NCBI RefSeq assembly: GCF_038443705.2
Contig: NZ_CP151767.2
Span: forward strand, 186,001-250,000
DNA: 64,000 nt
Origin: Yoonia sp. SS1-5
GTDB taxonomy: Bacteria > Pseudomonadota > Alphaproteobacteria > Rhodobacterales > Rhodobacteraceae
Direction: 5' to 3'
Shown here: in pieces, positions 36,091 to 44,877 of the stretch
Numbering within the stretch: the stretch's first letter is position 1
How the letters are laid out: every line of letters starts with the position of its first letter
Notes under the pieces: generated by a model
What the model saw: only the letters and a program-made list of their open reading frames with translations
Databases searched by the model: none
Told to the model about the DNA's origin: nothing
Program-made: the position numbers and the translations under genes

Positions 36091-37464
36091 CTACTTGCTG
36101 ACTGCGTGCAGGATACGCGCCCATGACCGGATACCCTTGTGAAAGGAAGACAGATCATACTTTTCATTTGGGGAATGGATCTGATCGTCATCCTTGCCAA
36201 AGCCGATCAGCATCGCATCCATATCCAGGATATTCTTGAAATGCCCGGCAATGGGAATCGATCCGCCGCAGCCCACAAAGGCGGCTGCATTTGGCCATTC
36301 ATCCGATAGCGCCTTGCGCGCCTGATCGAAGGCTGGGTGCGTTGTTGTCATTTGTCCCGCAGCACTGGCCCCATGCGGGCTGAATGCGACGGTGCAGTCC
36401 TCGGGCAGCATGTCCTGCACCATCTTGCGAAAGTTCTCGCGAATTTTCAGTGGGTCCTGGGTGCCGACCAGTCGAAAGCTGATCTTGGCATGCGCCTGAG
36501 AGGGCAGGACGGTCTTGAACCCGTCCCCTGTATAGCCCGCCCAGATCCCGTTGACCTCGCAGGTGGGGCGCGACCAGATCATCTCAAGCGGGCGGCGGCC
36601 TTTTTCACCGGCAGGCTCGGACAGGCCGACCTCGCCCAGAAAGTGCTTTTCATCGAATTTCAGGTCGTCCCAGGCGGCGGCCAGTTCGTTCGACAATTCC
36701 GGTACCCCATCATAGAAATCAGGGACAGTAATGCGCCCATCATCATCATGAAGGGCTGCGATGATCCGGGCAAGGACGCGGGCGGGGTTCATCGCCAACC
36801 CGCCATACATGCCCGAATGCAAATCCTTGTCCGGGCCGGTGATTGTCAGTTCCTCACCCAAAAGCCCCCGCAATTGGGTAATGATGGCCGGCGTGCTGTC
36901 CCCGTACAGACCGGTGTCACAGATCAGCGCGATATCGGCTGTCAGTTCGTCCTTGTTGGCCTCCATGAACGGGGTAAGCGAGGGGGAACCTGATTCTTCT
37001 TCGCCTTCAAAGAAGATGGTGATGTTTGCAGGCAGGCTGCCATGTTCCGCTTTCCAGGCGCGGCAGGCCTCGACAAAGGTCATCAGCTGGCCCTTGTCAT
37101 CCGATGACCCGCGGCCCCGAATAACCTCGCCCTTGGCGGTTTTTTCGATTTGTGGATCGAACGGGTCCCTGTCCCATAGCTCAAGCGGATCAACAGGTTG
37201 CACGTCATAATGCCCGTAGAACAGGACATGCGGCCCCTCACCGCCTGTGCGCGCGACAACCATCGGGTGGCCCGGTGTGGGCCGCTTGGTTGCCTCAAAT
37301 CCGATTGATTGCAGGTCTGACACCAGCCAGTCGGCCGCTTTTTCACATTCAGCCTTGTAAGCGGGATCAGTCGAGATTGACGGGATGCGCAACAAATCAA
37401 GCAACCGGTCGGTGGCCTGGGGCAGATCGGCGTCGATCCGGGCAAGAACGGGGTCAAGTGTCAT
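36091..37464 (-). CDS. M20-family dipeptidase/peptidase
   Basis: 457-residue zinc metallopeptidase of the M20 family. Metal ligands are visible in FYGHYDVQPVDP, RGRGSSDDKGQ, FEGEEESGSP (catalytic Glu pair) and DTGLYGD, with a final His in IHSPNEKYDL. The middle insertion (PDKDLHSGMYGG) forms the dimerisation domain. The length fits dipeptidases such as carnosinase-like enzymes. The ATG at 37464 has AAAGG ten bases upstream; an ATG six codons earlier lacks one. It forms a unit with the following S41 peptidase, suggesting joint peptide breakdown. Confidence 0.93.
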   Translation of the reverse strand: MTLDPVLARIDADLPQATDRLLDLLRIPSISTDPAYKAECEKAADWLVSDLQSIGFEATKRPTPGHPMVVARTGGEGPHVLFYGHYDVQPVDPLELWDRDPFDPQIEKTAKGEVIRGRGSSDDKGQLMTFVEACRAWKAEHGSLPANITIFFEGEEESGSPSLTPFMEANKDELTADIALICDTGLYGDSTPAIITQLRGLLGEELTITGPDKDLHSGMYGGLAMNPARVLARIIAALHDDDGRITVPDFYDGVPELSNELAAAWDDLKFDEKHFLGEVGLSEPAGEKGRRPLEMIWSRPTCEVNGIWAGYTGDGFKTVLPSQAHAKISFRLVGTQDPLKIRENFRKMVQDMLPEDCTVAFSPHGASAAGQMTTTHPAFDQARKALSDEWPNAAAFVGCGGSIPIAGHFKNILDMDAMLIGFGKDDDQIHSPNEKYDLSSFHKGIRSWARILHAVSK

Positions 37465-37571
37465 GGGGGCGTGCCTTTGCATTGAAGATTGCGCGCAAGG
37501 TTGTCGGGAACGCCGCCAAGGTCAAGGTCGCATGACCCTGCGCCTGTGGCAGCGCAGCGGGTCACGCCAAC

Positions 37572-37585
37572 TTGATCTGGCGCAA
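37572..37585. promoter_or_regulatory. Degenerate FNR/FnrL-like site upstream of hemA
   Basis: TTGAT-CTGG-CGCAA, matching 8 of 10 defined bases of the FNR consensus TTGAT-N4-ATCAA, about 150 bases before the hemA start. hemA is known to be FnrL-controlled in Rhodobacter sphaeroides. The match is imperfect. The rest of the 271-base gap holds no convincing gene. Confidence 0.35.
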
Positions 37586-37735
37586 GGTGAAGCTGCCTGG
37601 GTTCTCTATTATGCAGCCCATGGGCGGAGCGACACAATGTAGCGTGTTGCCCGACGAGGATCCGCCCTATATGAGCTTAGAACGATTCAAAGGCGTCCGA
37701 CCCGGCCCCTTTGGTGTTGCGTCAGAAGGGGACAA

Positions 37736-38962
37736 GTGTTGGATTACACGCGCCAATTGGATCTCGCGCTGGACCGGCTTCATGATGAAGGCCGGTACCG
37801 GACATTTATTGATATCGAGCGGACACGCGGGCAGTACCCCCACGCCACATGGCGCAAGCCTGACGGATCCGATGCGCCGGTGACCGTTTGGTGCGGCAAT
37901 GATTATCTGGGCATGGGCCAGCATCCGGTTGTTCTGGCCGCCATGCACGAGGCGATTGACGCAACAGGTGCGGGGTCTGGCGGTACCCGGAATATTTCGG
38001 GCACAACAGTATATCACAAGCGGCTGGAGGCTGAGCTAGCCGATCTGCATGACAAGCCTGCTGCATTGCTGTTCACGTCGGCCTATATCGCCAATGACGC
38101 AACGTTAAGTACATTGCCGCGGCTTTTTCCGGGCCTGATCATCTATTCGGACGCGTTGAACCACGCCTCGATGATTGAAGGTGTGCGCCGCAATGGCGGG
38201 GCCAAGCGTATTTTCCGGCACAATGACATGGATCATCTGCGCGACCTTCTTGCAGCCGACGATCCCGCGGCCCCGAAACTGATCGCATTCGAGTCGATCT
38301 ACTCGATGGATGGTGATTTTGGGCCGATTGCGGAAATCTGTGATTTGGCCGAGGAGTTTGGCGCGCTTACTTATTGTGACGAAGTGCATGCGGTGGGCAT
38401 GTACGGCCCGCGCGGTGGTGGCGTTGCCGAACGTGACGGTCTGATGGGTCGGATCGACATCATCAACGGAACCCTCGCAAAGGCCTATGGTGTGATGGGT
38501 GGATATATCGCCGCATCCGCGAAAATGTGCGATGCGATAAGGTCTTATGCGCCGGGCTTCATCTTTACGACAAGTCTGCCGCCCGCTGTTGCGGCTGGTG
38601 CGGCCGCCTCGGTGGCGCATCTCAAACACGATCAGTCGCTGCGTGATCAGCACCAGACGCAGGCAAAAATACTCAAGCTTCGGCTCAAGGGCCTGGGATT
38701 GCCGATCATTGATCATGGCAGCCACATCGTGCCGCTGATTGTTGGTGATCCGGTGCATACCAAAAAGCTGTCAGACATGTTGCTGACGGATTTTGGCATC
38801 TATGTGCAGCCGATCAACTTCCCCACAGTTCCGCGCGGGACAGAGCGTTTGCGCTTTACCCCATCGCCGGTTCATGGACCCCGTGAAATGGATGCTTTGG
38901 TCGGGGCGCTGGACGGGTTGTGGTCACACTGTGCCCTAAATCGCGCAGAGCTCGCCGGTTAA
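37736..38962 (+). CDS. hemA: 5-aminolevulinate synthase
   Basis: 408-residue PLP enzyme that condenses glycine and succinyl-CoA to 5-aminolevulinate, the first step of tetrapyrrole synthesis in alphaproteobacteria (Shemin pathway). The family landmarks are present: [48 protein letters not shown], and the PLP lysine in [13 protein letters not shown]. Length is normal. The GTG start is preceded by AGAAGGGG. The enzyme supplies haem and, if the organism is phototrophic, bacteriochlorophyll; no photosynthesis gene is in the window. Confidence 0.98.
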   Translation: MLDYTRQLDLALDRLHDEGRYRTFIDIERTRGQYPHATWRKPDGSDAPVTVWCGNDYLGMGQHPVVLAAMHEAIDATGAGSGGTRNISGTTVYHKRLEAELADLHDKPAALLFTSAYIANDATLSTLPRLFPGLIIYSDALNHASMIEGVRRNGGAKRIFRHNDMDHLRDLLAADDPAAPKLIAFESIYSMDGDFGPIAEICDLAEEFGALTYCDEVHAVGMYGPRGGGVAERDGLMGRIDIINGTLAKAYGVMGGYIAASAKMCDAIRSYAPGFIFTTSLPPAVAAGAAASVAHLKHDQSLRDQHQTQAKILKLRLKGLGLPIIDHGSHIVPLIVGDPVHTKKLSDMLLTDFGIYVQPINFPTVPRGTERLRFTPSPVHGPREMDALVGALDGLWSHCALNRAELAG

Positions 38963-39077
38963 CCGTTTTTCAATATGTGCATGTCCGCAAGCGATATGTT
39001 ATTGGTTTATTGGGCATTCACACTTATTTGATTCGCAAGTGTTGAAAGTCTGGGGGCAGTAAGCGGCGGGACAGTCG

Positions 39078-40274
39078 ATGATCGGTAAAGGCTTCAGGCG
39101 CAATGACGCAGCTGAGGACGAGCAGGCCAAAGGGTTTGACGACTTTGAGGTGCGTCTGGGTGATATGATGCGCGGTGAGCGCGCGACAATGGGCAAAAGC
39201 CTGTTGGATGTGCAGCGCGAGCTAAAAATCAAGGCATCCTACATCGCGGCAATCGAAAATTGTGATCCGTCCGCGTTTGATACGCCGGGCTTTATTGCGG
39301 GCTATGTGCGGTCTTATGCTCGTTATCTGAATATGGACCCCGAGGAGATCTTTGCCCGGTTTTGTGCAGAAAGCGGTTTTGCGACTGCACATGGCATGTC
39401 GGCCGAGGCGTCCTCGATCAAGGTAAAAAGCGGCGCGCCAATCGCAGGTCCGCTTGGGAATGATATCTTTTCGTCGCCCTCTACACCGTTTATCCCCGCA
39501 GGTGATGCCATGCTGTCGGGGATCGAACCCCGCGCGATTGGATCGGTCTTGGTCCTGATCGCGATGATCAGTGGGTTGGGATATGGTGGATGGACCGTGC
39601 TGCAGGAGGTGCAGAAGGTGCAATTTGCCCCGACCGAGCAGACACCTGTTGTGATATCCGATCTGGACCCGCTGGCCGGTGCCTCGAATGCGCTGCAGAC
39701 AAGCGATCCGCTATCGGGGGTTGAGGCGCCATCCCGTGAGGCGCTGGACCGGCTTTACCGTCCACAGGCGTTGGATGTGCCGGTTCTGGTGGCCCGTGAT
39801 GCGCCGATTTCCACACTGAACCCCAACGGAATTGGGGCGATCCGCCCGGCGGCCGAACCGCTGCCAGAGGTCGCAGTGGCTGCTGCCGATGCGCCGCTTG
39901 AACGTTTGTCGCCGCCGGTTCAGGTGGTCGAGGATACCGCGCCTGAATTGCAGCTTGTTGCTGTGCGTCCGGCATGGGTCCGGGTCCGCTCGGCCGATGG
40001 AACGGTGATCTTTGAAGGGGTTATGGAGCCTGGCCAGAATTTCGTGGTGCCTGCTACTGAAGAGCCCGGCACGTTGCGGGTGGGCGAGAGTGGCGCGATG
40101 TATTTTGCCGTGAATGGTGTGCATTACGGCCCTGTTGGCCCCAGCGGGGTTGTGACGTCGAATGTGGAATTGTCCACCGACAGCCTGACAACCACTTACG
40201 CAGTGGCTGATTTGACGGCTGATGATGATCTGGCCGAAATCGTCAATTACGCCGAAGTTATCACAGACGAATAA
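39078..40274 (+). CDS. RodZ-like HTH/DUF4115 membrane protein
   Basis: 398-residue protein of the RodZ type. The cytoplasmic part (about 22-100) is a helix-turn-helix of the Cro/RodZ kind with KSLLDVQRELKIKASYIAAIEN and PGFIAGYVRSYARYL. One membrane segment follows near 152-172 (GSVLVLIAMISGLGYGGW), then a Pro/Ala-rich periplasmic linker and a C-terminal DUF4115 beta domain (WVRVRSADGTVIFEG, LRVGESGAMYFAVNG). RodZ links MreB to the cell-wall machinery; in alphaproteobacteria such a gene often precedes ispG, as here. ATG at 39078 with GGCGGGA upstream. Confidence 0.87.
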   Translation: MIGKGFRRNDAAEDEQAKGFDDFEVRLGDMMRGERATMGKSLLDVQRELKIKASYIAAIENCDPSAFDTPGFIAGYVRSYARYLNMDPEEIFARFCAESGFATAHGMSAEASSIKVKSGAPIAGPLGNDIFSSPSTPFIPAGDAMLSGIEPRAIGSVLVLIAMISGLGYGGWTVLQEVQKVQFAPTEQTPVVISDLDPLAGASNALQTSDPLSGVEAPSREALDRLYRPQALDVPVLVARDAPISTLNPNGIGAIRPAAEPLPEVAVAAADAPLERLSPPVQVVEDTAPELQLVAVRPAWVRVRSADGTVIFEGVMEPGQNFVVPATEEPGTLRVGESGAMYFAVNGVHYGPVGPSGVVTSNVELSTDSLTTTYAVADLTADDDLAEIVNYAEVITDE

Positions 40275-40275
40275 T

Positions 40276-40304
40276 CGCAGCGCGCCTGCTTGCTGTGCGC
40301 TGCG
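40276..40304 (+). terminator. Hairpin after the RodZ-like gene
   Basis: Perfect 8-bp stem CGCAGCGC / GCGCTGCG with a 13-base loop, two bases after the stop. No T-run follows, so it may be an mRNA-stabilising or attenuating hairpin and not a terminator. Confidence 0.4.
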
Positions 40305-40352
40305 TTGACGCTTAGGTTGAAGCCTGTAGGCAGCCTAGCGGAAAGCAGCATC

Positions 40353-41477
40353 ATGTCCGTCAATCATATCCGTCCGTGGCGCAATATATATCGCCGCAAG
40401 TCCCGTCAGATCATGGTTGGCGATGTGCCGGTCGGTGGGGATGCGCCGATCACCGTGCAGACAATGACGAACACGCTGACGACAGACGTCAAGGCCACGA
40501 TTGCGCAGGTGCAGGCCGCTGCCGAGGCGGGGGCCGATATTGTTCGGATTTCCGTGCCTGACGAGGCGTCCAGCGCGGCGTTGCGCCAGATTGTCCCCGA
40601 GGTCACTGTGCCAATCGTCGCTGATATCCATTTTCATTATAAGCGCGGCATAGAGGCAGCCGCGGCGGGTGCTGCCTGTCTGCGGATCAATCCCGGCAAT
40701 ATCGGGGATGAAAAGCGTGTGCGCGAGGTGATCAAGGCTGCCCGGGATCACAATTGTTCGATCCGGATCGGGGTCAATGCAGGGTCACTCGAAAAGCATC
40801 TGCTGGATAAATATGGTGAGCCTTGTCCGGATGCGATGGTTGAAAGCGGATTGGATCATATCAAGATCCTGCAGGACAATGACTTTCACGAGTTCAAAAT
40901 CTCCTGCAAGGCGTCAGACGTGTTCATGGCCGCGGCCGCCTATCAGCAATTGGCCGAGGCTACCGATGCGCCCATCCACCTTGGCATTACCGAGGCGGGG
41001 GGGCTGACCTCGGGGACAATCAAATCGGCGATTGGGCTGGGGAACCTGTTGTGGATGGGGATCGGCGATACGATCCGGGTTTCGCTATCGGCTGATCCGG
41101 TAGAAGAGGTGAAGGTGGGTTATGAGATCCTGAAATCGCTGGGGTTGCGCCATCGCGGGGTCAACATCATCTCCTGTCCGTCCTGCGCCCGTCAGGGGTT
41201 TGACGTGATCAAGACGGTGGAGGCGTTGGAAAAGCGACTGGAACATATCAAAACACCCATGTCGCTGTCGATCATTGGCTGTGTCGTCAATGGGCCGGGT
41301 GAGGCGCTGATGACGGATGTCGGCTTCACGGGTGGTGGTGCCGGTTCAGGGATGATTTATCTCGCGGGCAAACAAAGCCACAAGCAGTCGAATGAAAACA
41401 TGATCGAGCATATCGTGGAACAGGTTGAAAAGAAGGCCGCTGAGCTTGAGGCGACCAAGGATGTCGCGGCAGAGTGA
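40353..41477 (+). CDS. ispG: 4-hydroxy-3-methylbut-2-en-1-yl diphosphate synthase
   Basis: 374-residue iron-sulfur enzyme of the MEP isoprenoid pathway, converting methylerythritol cyclodiphosphate to HMBPP. The TIM-barrel part contains [34 protein letters not shown] and ITEAGG; the 4Fe-4S cysteines lie in [11 protein letters not shown] and [11 protein letters not shown]. Length fits the short bacterial type. The ATG at 40353 ([11 protein letters not shown]) has GGAAAG upstream; the open frame before it reads through the intergenic hairpin. It follows the RodZ-like gene in the same direction. Confidence 0.97.
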   Translation: MSVNHIRPWRNIYRRKSRQIMVGDVPVGGDAPITVQTMTNTLTTDVKATIAQVQAAAEAGADIVRISVPDEASSAALRQIVPEVTVPIVADIHFHYKRGIEAAAAGAACLRINPGNIGDEKRVREVIKAARDHNCSIRIGVNAGSLEKHLLDKYGEPCPDAMVESGLDHIKILQDNDFHEFKISCKASDVFMAAAAYQQLAEATDAPIHLGITEAGGLTSGTIKSAIGLGNLLWMGIGDTIRVSLSADPVEEVKVGYEILKSLGLRHRGVNIISCPSCARQGFDVIKTVEALEKRLEHIKTPMSLSIIGCVVNGPGEALMTDVGFTGGGAGSGMIYLAGKQSHKQSNENMIEHIVEQVEKKAAELEATKDVAAE

Positions 41478-41552
41478 GATGGATCAAGATCCATCTTACG
41501 ACGTCACCCTGTGTTTTGTCCGACCGTCGTAGGATGGGTCTTGACCCATCCT
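41477..41552. repeat. REP-like compound inverted repeat
   Basis: Two hairpins, AGATGGATC-AA-GATCCATCT (41477-41496) and AGGATGGGTC-TT-GACCCATCCT (41531-41552), are joined by TACGACG (41497-41503) and its complement CGTCGTA (41525-41531). The whole forms a large imperfect inverted repeat, as in REP or BIME elements. It fills the gap between ispG and the convergent DsbA-family gene and may also end both transcripts. Elements with the core GGATGGGTCAAGACCC are, to my memory, common in Rhodobacteraceae genomes. Confidence 0.75.
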
Positions 41553-41571
41553 CGGCCGCGGCACGGGTCGA

Positions 41572-42315
41572 TCATTCGGCGCGAAGTTGTGCGACCAGTT
41601 CTTCCATCTGTGCCAGTTCGACATAGCCGCGCACCATCTGATCTTCGAACACGAATGTTGGTGTGCCACTGATCTGCAACCGCTGCGCAAGTTCGCGATT
41701 TGACGCAATGATTGCGTTGACCTCATCACTGTCCATCTGCGCCGTGATTGCATCAACATCCAGCGCCAGCGCATCACCAAGTCGGGCCAGACTTTGCGTG
41801 CTGATATCCCCCCGATATTCCATCAGGGTGTTGTGAACATCCTCATAGGCCTGATCACCAGCCACCAGCTGGGTGGCAATTGCAAAACGTGAGGCCAGCA
41901 CAGACTGTTCCCCCAGAATAGGGAACTCCTTGATCACATACCGGATATTCGGATCGCCAGAGACCAGTGATTTGACCTCGGGAAAGGCTCGTTTGCAGAA
42001 CCCGCACCGGTAATCCATGAACTCAACAACGGTAATATCACCATCCGGGTTGCCGCCCACAAACGAGAAGCCATCGTCAAAAAGCGCATCTGCATTGGCC
42101 CGTGCAAGCGCAATATCATTGCCGGCCTGTGCCGCAGCGCCCCGTGCCTGCAGCACCTCGATTGCCTCCTGCAGGACTTCCGGATTCTCGAGCAGATAGG
42201 CCCGCACCTCCGCCCGAAACGCGGCCCGTTCGTCATCGCTCATGGCGTCCAGTTCCAGCGCTGCCGCAGGGCTGGCTAGCATCAGGCTGAGGGAGATGGC
42301 GAAACGAAAACGCAT
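41572..42315 (-). CDS. DsbA-family thiol:disulfide oxidoreductase
   Basis: 247-residue periplasmic protein with signal peptide (MRFRFAISLSLMLASPAAA) and thioredoxin-like domain. The active site is CGFC within FMDYRCGFCKRAF, and the cis-proline loop is SGTPTFVF. A helical N-terminal arm (residues 24-75) precedes the domain, as in the Com1/BdbD-like group often found in alphaproteobacteria. It probably forms or shuffles disulfides in secreted proteins. Its 3' end faces ispG across the REP-like element. Confidence 0.93.
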   Translation of the reverse strand: MRFRFAISLSLMLASPAAALELDAMSDDERAAFRAEVRAYLLENPEVLQEAIEVLQARGAAAQAGNDIALARANADALFDDGFSFVGGNPDGDITVVEFMDYRCGFCKRAFPEVKSLVSGDPNIRYVIKEFPILGEQSVLASRFAIATQLVAGDQAYEDVHNTLMEYRGDISTQSLARLGDALALDVDAITAQMDSDEVNAIIASNRELAQRLQISGTPTFVFEDQMVRGYVELAQMEELVAQLRAE

Positions 42316-42431
42316 GGATCTATCCTTTTGAGGCTCGCCCTCGAAAGATCATATCTGCCGCGTGTTGCCAAGACGCATTGACGTCACAGGCCTGTGACAG
42401 GCAAATAGCCCCAACAGGCAAGAGGCATCAT

Positions 42432-43577
42432 ATGCGACATTCCAGCAGGGGCGAGGTGGATCCCTTTATCGTCATGGACGTCATGGAGGCGGCCCGCCGC
42501 GCCGAGGCAGATGGCCGTCACATCATTCATATGGAAGTGGGTCAGCCAGGCACCGGTGCGCCGGCGCCGGCCCTGCAAAAGCTGGCCCATGAGCTGGATC
42601 AACCCTTGGGCTACACGGTCGGGCTTGGCCTGCCGGAATTGCGCAACCGGATCGCCCGGCACGTCGCCGACTGGTATGACGTTGATCTGGACCCAGACCG
42701 CGTGGTTGTCACCAGCGGTGCATCCGGTGCGTTCCTGCTGGCCTTCTCGGCCCTTTTTGACAATGGCGCGCGGGTCGGATTGGGGACACCCTGTTACCCG
42801 TCCTACCGACAGATATTGCGTGCTGTCGGCCTGACCCCTGTCGATATTCCGACCAGTCTGGCACAGCGGTTTCAATCGGTTCCGGGCGATGTGGCCGATC
42901 ATGACCTGTCCGGTCTGATCGTCGCCTCACCCGCCAACCCCACAGGCACGATGCTGAGCAAGGCCGCGCTGGGTGATCTTGCAGAGGCCTGCGCGGCCTA
43001 TGATGCGGCGCTGATTTCTGACGAGATTTATCACGGCATCGACTATGACATGCCGCCCGTCAGTGCGCTGCAGGTCACCGATGAGGTCTATGTGGTCAAC
43101 TCGTTCTCGAAGTATTTTTCCATGACCGGCTGGCGTGTCGGCTGGATGGTTGTACCGCAGGACCATATACGCCGGGTTGAACGGCTGGCGCAAAATATGT
43201 TCATCTGCGCCCCGCATGCAGCCCAGCGACTGGCGCTGCATGCGATGGATTGCCCGGATGATCTGGCCGCAAACAAGGCGGTCTACGCCACCAACAGGAC
43301 CTTGATGATGGATGGTTTGCGGGCGGCTGGTCTTGACCGATTTGCCCCGCCCGATGGCGCGTTCTATGTCTATGTTGATGTCTCGGATTTCACCGATGAT
43401 GCGCGTCAGTTTGCGGCTGATATCCTCGCACAGGCCGGGGTTGCGGTGACCCCGGGGCTCGATTTTGATGCAAGGCGCGGGCATCATTGGTTTCGCTTTT
43501 CTTACGCCAGATCCACGGCGGATATTGTGGAAGGGCTGGATCGCCTGGCCCGGTTCATGGAAGGTCGGGCCAGATGA
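42432..43577 (+). CDS. PLP-dependent aminotransferase, class I/II
   Basis: 381-residue fold-type I aminotransferase. Landmarks: MEVGQPGTGAP, VTSGASGAFLLAF, ASPANPTGTM, SDEIYHGIDY, and the PLP lysine in NSFSKYFSMTGWRVGW. The family arginine for the substrate carboxylate lies in HHWFRFSYARS. The amino acid substrate cannot be told. The ATG at 42432 has AGAGG upstream; the open frame before it is non-coding by appearance. Its stop overlaps the start of the amidase gene by four bases. Confidence 0.92.
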   Translation: MRHSSRGEVDPFIVMDVMEAARRAEADGRHIIHMEVGQPGTGAPAPALQKLAHELDQPLGYTVGLGLPELRNRIARHVADWYDVDLDPDRVVVTSGASGAFLLAFSALFDNGARVGLGTPCYPSYRQILRAVGLTPVDIPTSLAQRFQSVPGDVADHDLSGLIVASPANPTGTMLSKAALGDLAEACAAYDAALISDEIYHGIDYDMPPVSALQVTDEVYVVNSFSKYFSMTGWRVGWMVVPQDHIRRVERLAQNMFICAPHAAQRLALHAMDCPDDLAANKAVYATNRTLMMDGLRAAGLDRFAPPDGAFYVYVDVSDFTDDARQFAADILAQAGVAVTPGLDFDARRGHHWFRFSYARSTADIVEGLDRLARFMEGRAR

Positions 43578-44740
43578 TCCGGGCTTTTGTGTTTTGGCTG
43601 GTGATCAGCAGTGCCGCACAGGCGCAGGCCCGTCTTGATGTTTCCAATAGTCAGATCGCGGATGGATGGTGGAGCCTTGAGATCGCGCTGACACTGGACA
43701 CGCATGTGCCTTACCGGATCTTCACCTTGGACGATCCACGCCGGCTGATCATCGACTTTGAAGGGCTTGATCAGGCGTCCGGACCAGCCACCGATCTGCT
43801 GACCCCGGGCCGGGCCATCAGCGCGACTTTCACAGCACCACAAGAAGGGTGGACCCGTCTGAGCATTGCATTGTCGGAACCGCTGGCCATCGAACAGGCC
43901 AGCATGCAGGCAGTCGCCGGTCAGGTTGCGCTGAATGTCAGCTTGTCGCGCGTGTCTGCTGGGGCCTTTGCGGCGGCAGCTGGGGCGCCAGAAGGCGTTG
44001 TTTTGCCTGAAACTCAGCCGGATATGGTGACCGCGCAGCCGGACGCGGCTTTTGTCGTGGTGATTGACCCCGGCCATGGCGGGTTGGACCCGGGGGCAGA
44101 GCGTGCCGGTCTTCAAGAAGCCCCATTGATGCTGGATCTGGCCCGCGAAGTGGCCCACGGGATCAATCAGCGACCCGGTCTGCAGGCAGTCATGACCCGG
44201 GACAGCGACGTGTTTGTTCCACTTGCCGCCCGGGTCAGCATGGCCCGTGCCGCAGGTGCGGATCTGCTGATTTCGCTGCATGCCGATGCGTTGGCAGAAG
44301 ATGCCGCGCAAGGTGTGTCGGTCTACACGCTGGCGCAAGGCGGTGGGGATCGCGCCGCCCGCCGTATGGTCGAGCGGCATGAAGGTGGCGATCTACTGGA
44401 TGGGCTGGACCTGCGCGGTCAGGGGGACGGGGTGGCGACCGTCCTGATGGATCTGGCGCGTCAACAAACCGGCCCCGCCGGGCAAGAGCTTGCCGCGACA
44501 TTGGTGGCCGCGATGGAACGGCAGGGGGTGCGGCTGAATGCACGGCCCTTGCGCGAGGGGCAGTTGGCCGTCCTGTCGGCGGCGGATTTTCCAAGCCTGC
44601 TGATTGAGGCCGGGTTTTTGTCAAACGCACAGGACCGGGCGCAACTGGTCAGCGCGCAAAGCCGGGCGCCGCTGGTGGCTGCCTTGGTCGAGGGAATCGC
44701 CATATGGGCGGCGACCCAACAAGGCGGATCAGAAAACTGA
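43574..44740 (+). CDS. N-acetylmuramoyl-L-alanine amidase (AmiC type)
   Basis: 388-residue periplasmic zinc amidase that cuts the peptide from the glycan of peptidoglycan during cell separation. A signal peptide (MIRAFVFWLVISSAAQA) is followed by an AMIN-like beta domain (residues about 20-130) and the Amidase_3 domain: VVIDPGHGGLDPGAE with the first zinc His, DLLISLHADA with the second, and LLIEAGFLSN with the catalytic Glu. ATG overlaps the aminotransferase stop. Gene order amidase, PBP1A, prfB is usual for this group of bacteria. Confidence 0.94.
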   Translation: MIRAFVFWLVISSAAQAQARLDVSNSQIADGWWSLEIALTLDTHVPYRIFTLDDPRRLIIDFEGLDQASGPATDLLTPGRAISATFTAPQEGWTRLSIALSEPLAIEQASMQAVAGQVALNVSLSRVSAGAFAAAAGAPEGVVLPETQPDMVTAQPDAAFVVVIDPGHGGLDPGAERAGLQEAPLMLDLAREVAHGINQRPGLQAVMTRDSDVFVPLAARVSMARAAGADLLISLHADALAEDAAQGVSVYTLAQGGGDRAARRMVERHEGGDLLDGLDLRGQGDGVATVLMDLARQQTGPAGQELAATLVAAMERQGVRLNARPLREGQLAVLSAADFPSLLIEAGFLSNAQDRAQLVSAQSRAPLVAALVEGIAIWAATQQGGSEN

Positions 44741-44877
44741 CGCGTCATATGCGACCGCGACCAGGAAACTGGCCCAAAAGTCAGGCACCAACCGGCCGAA
44801 AGCGACATTTGGTCTTTTGACCATTGCGCCCTGCACGCCTATACCATGGGGCAACCAGATAAGGATCACCTGACCCC

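Noticed and set aside
37530..37642. 36-codon frame upstream of hemA
   Set aside because: No ribosome site or recognisable sequence; likely leader DNA.
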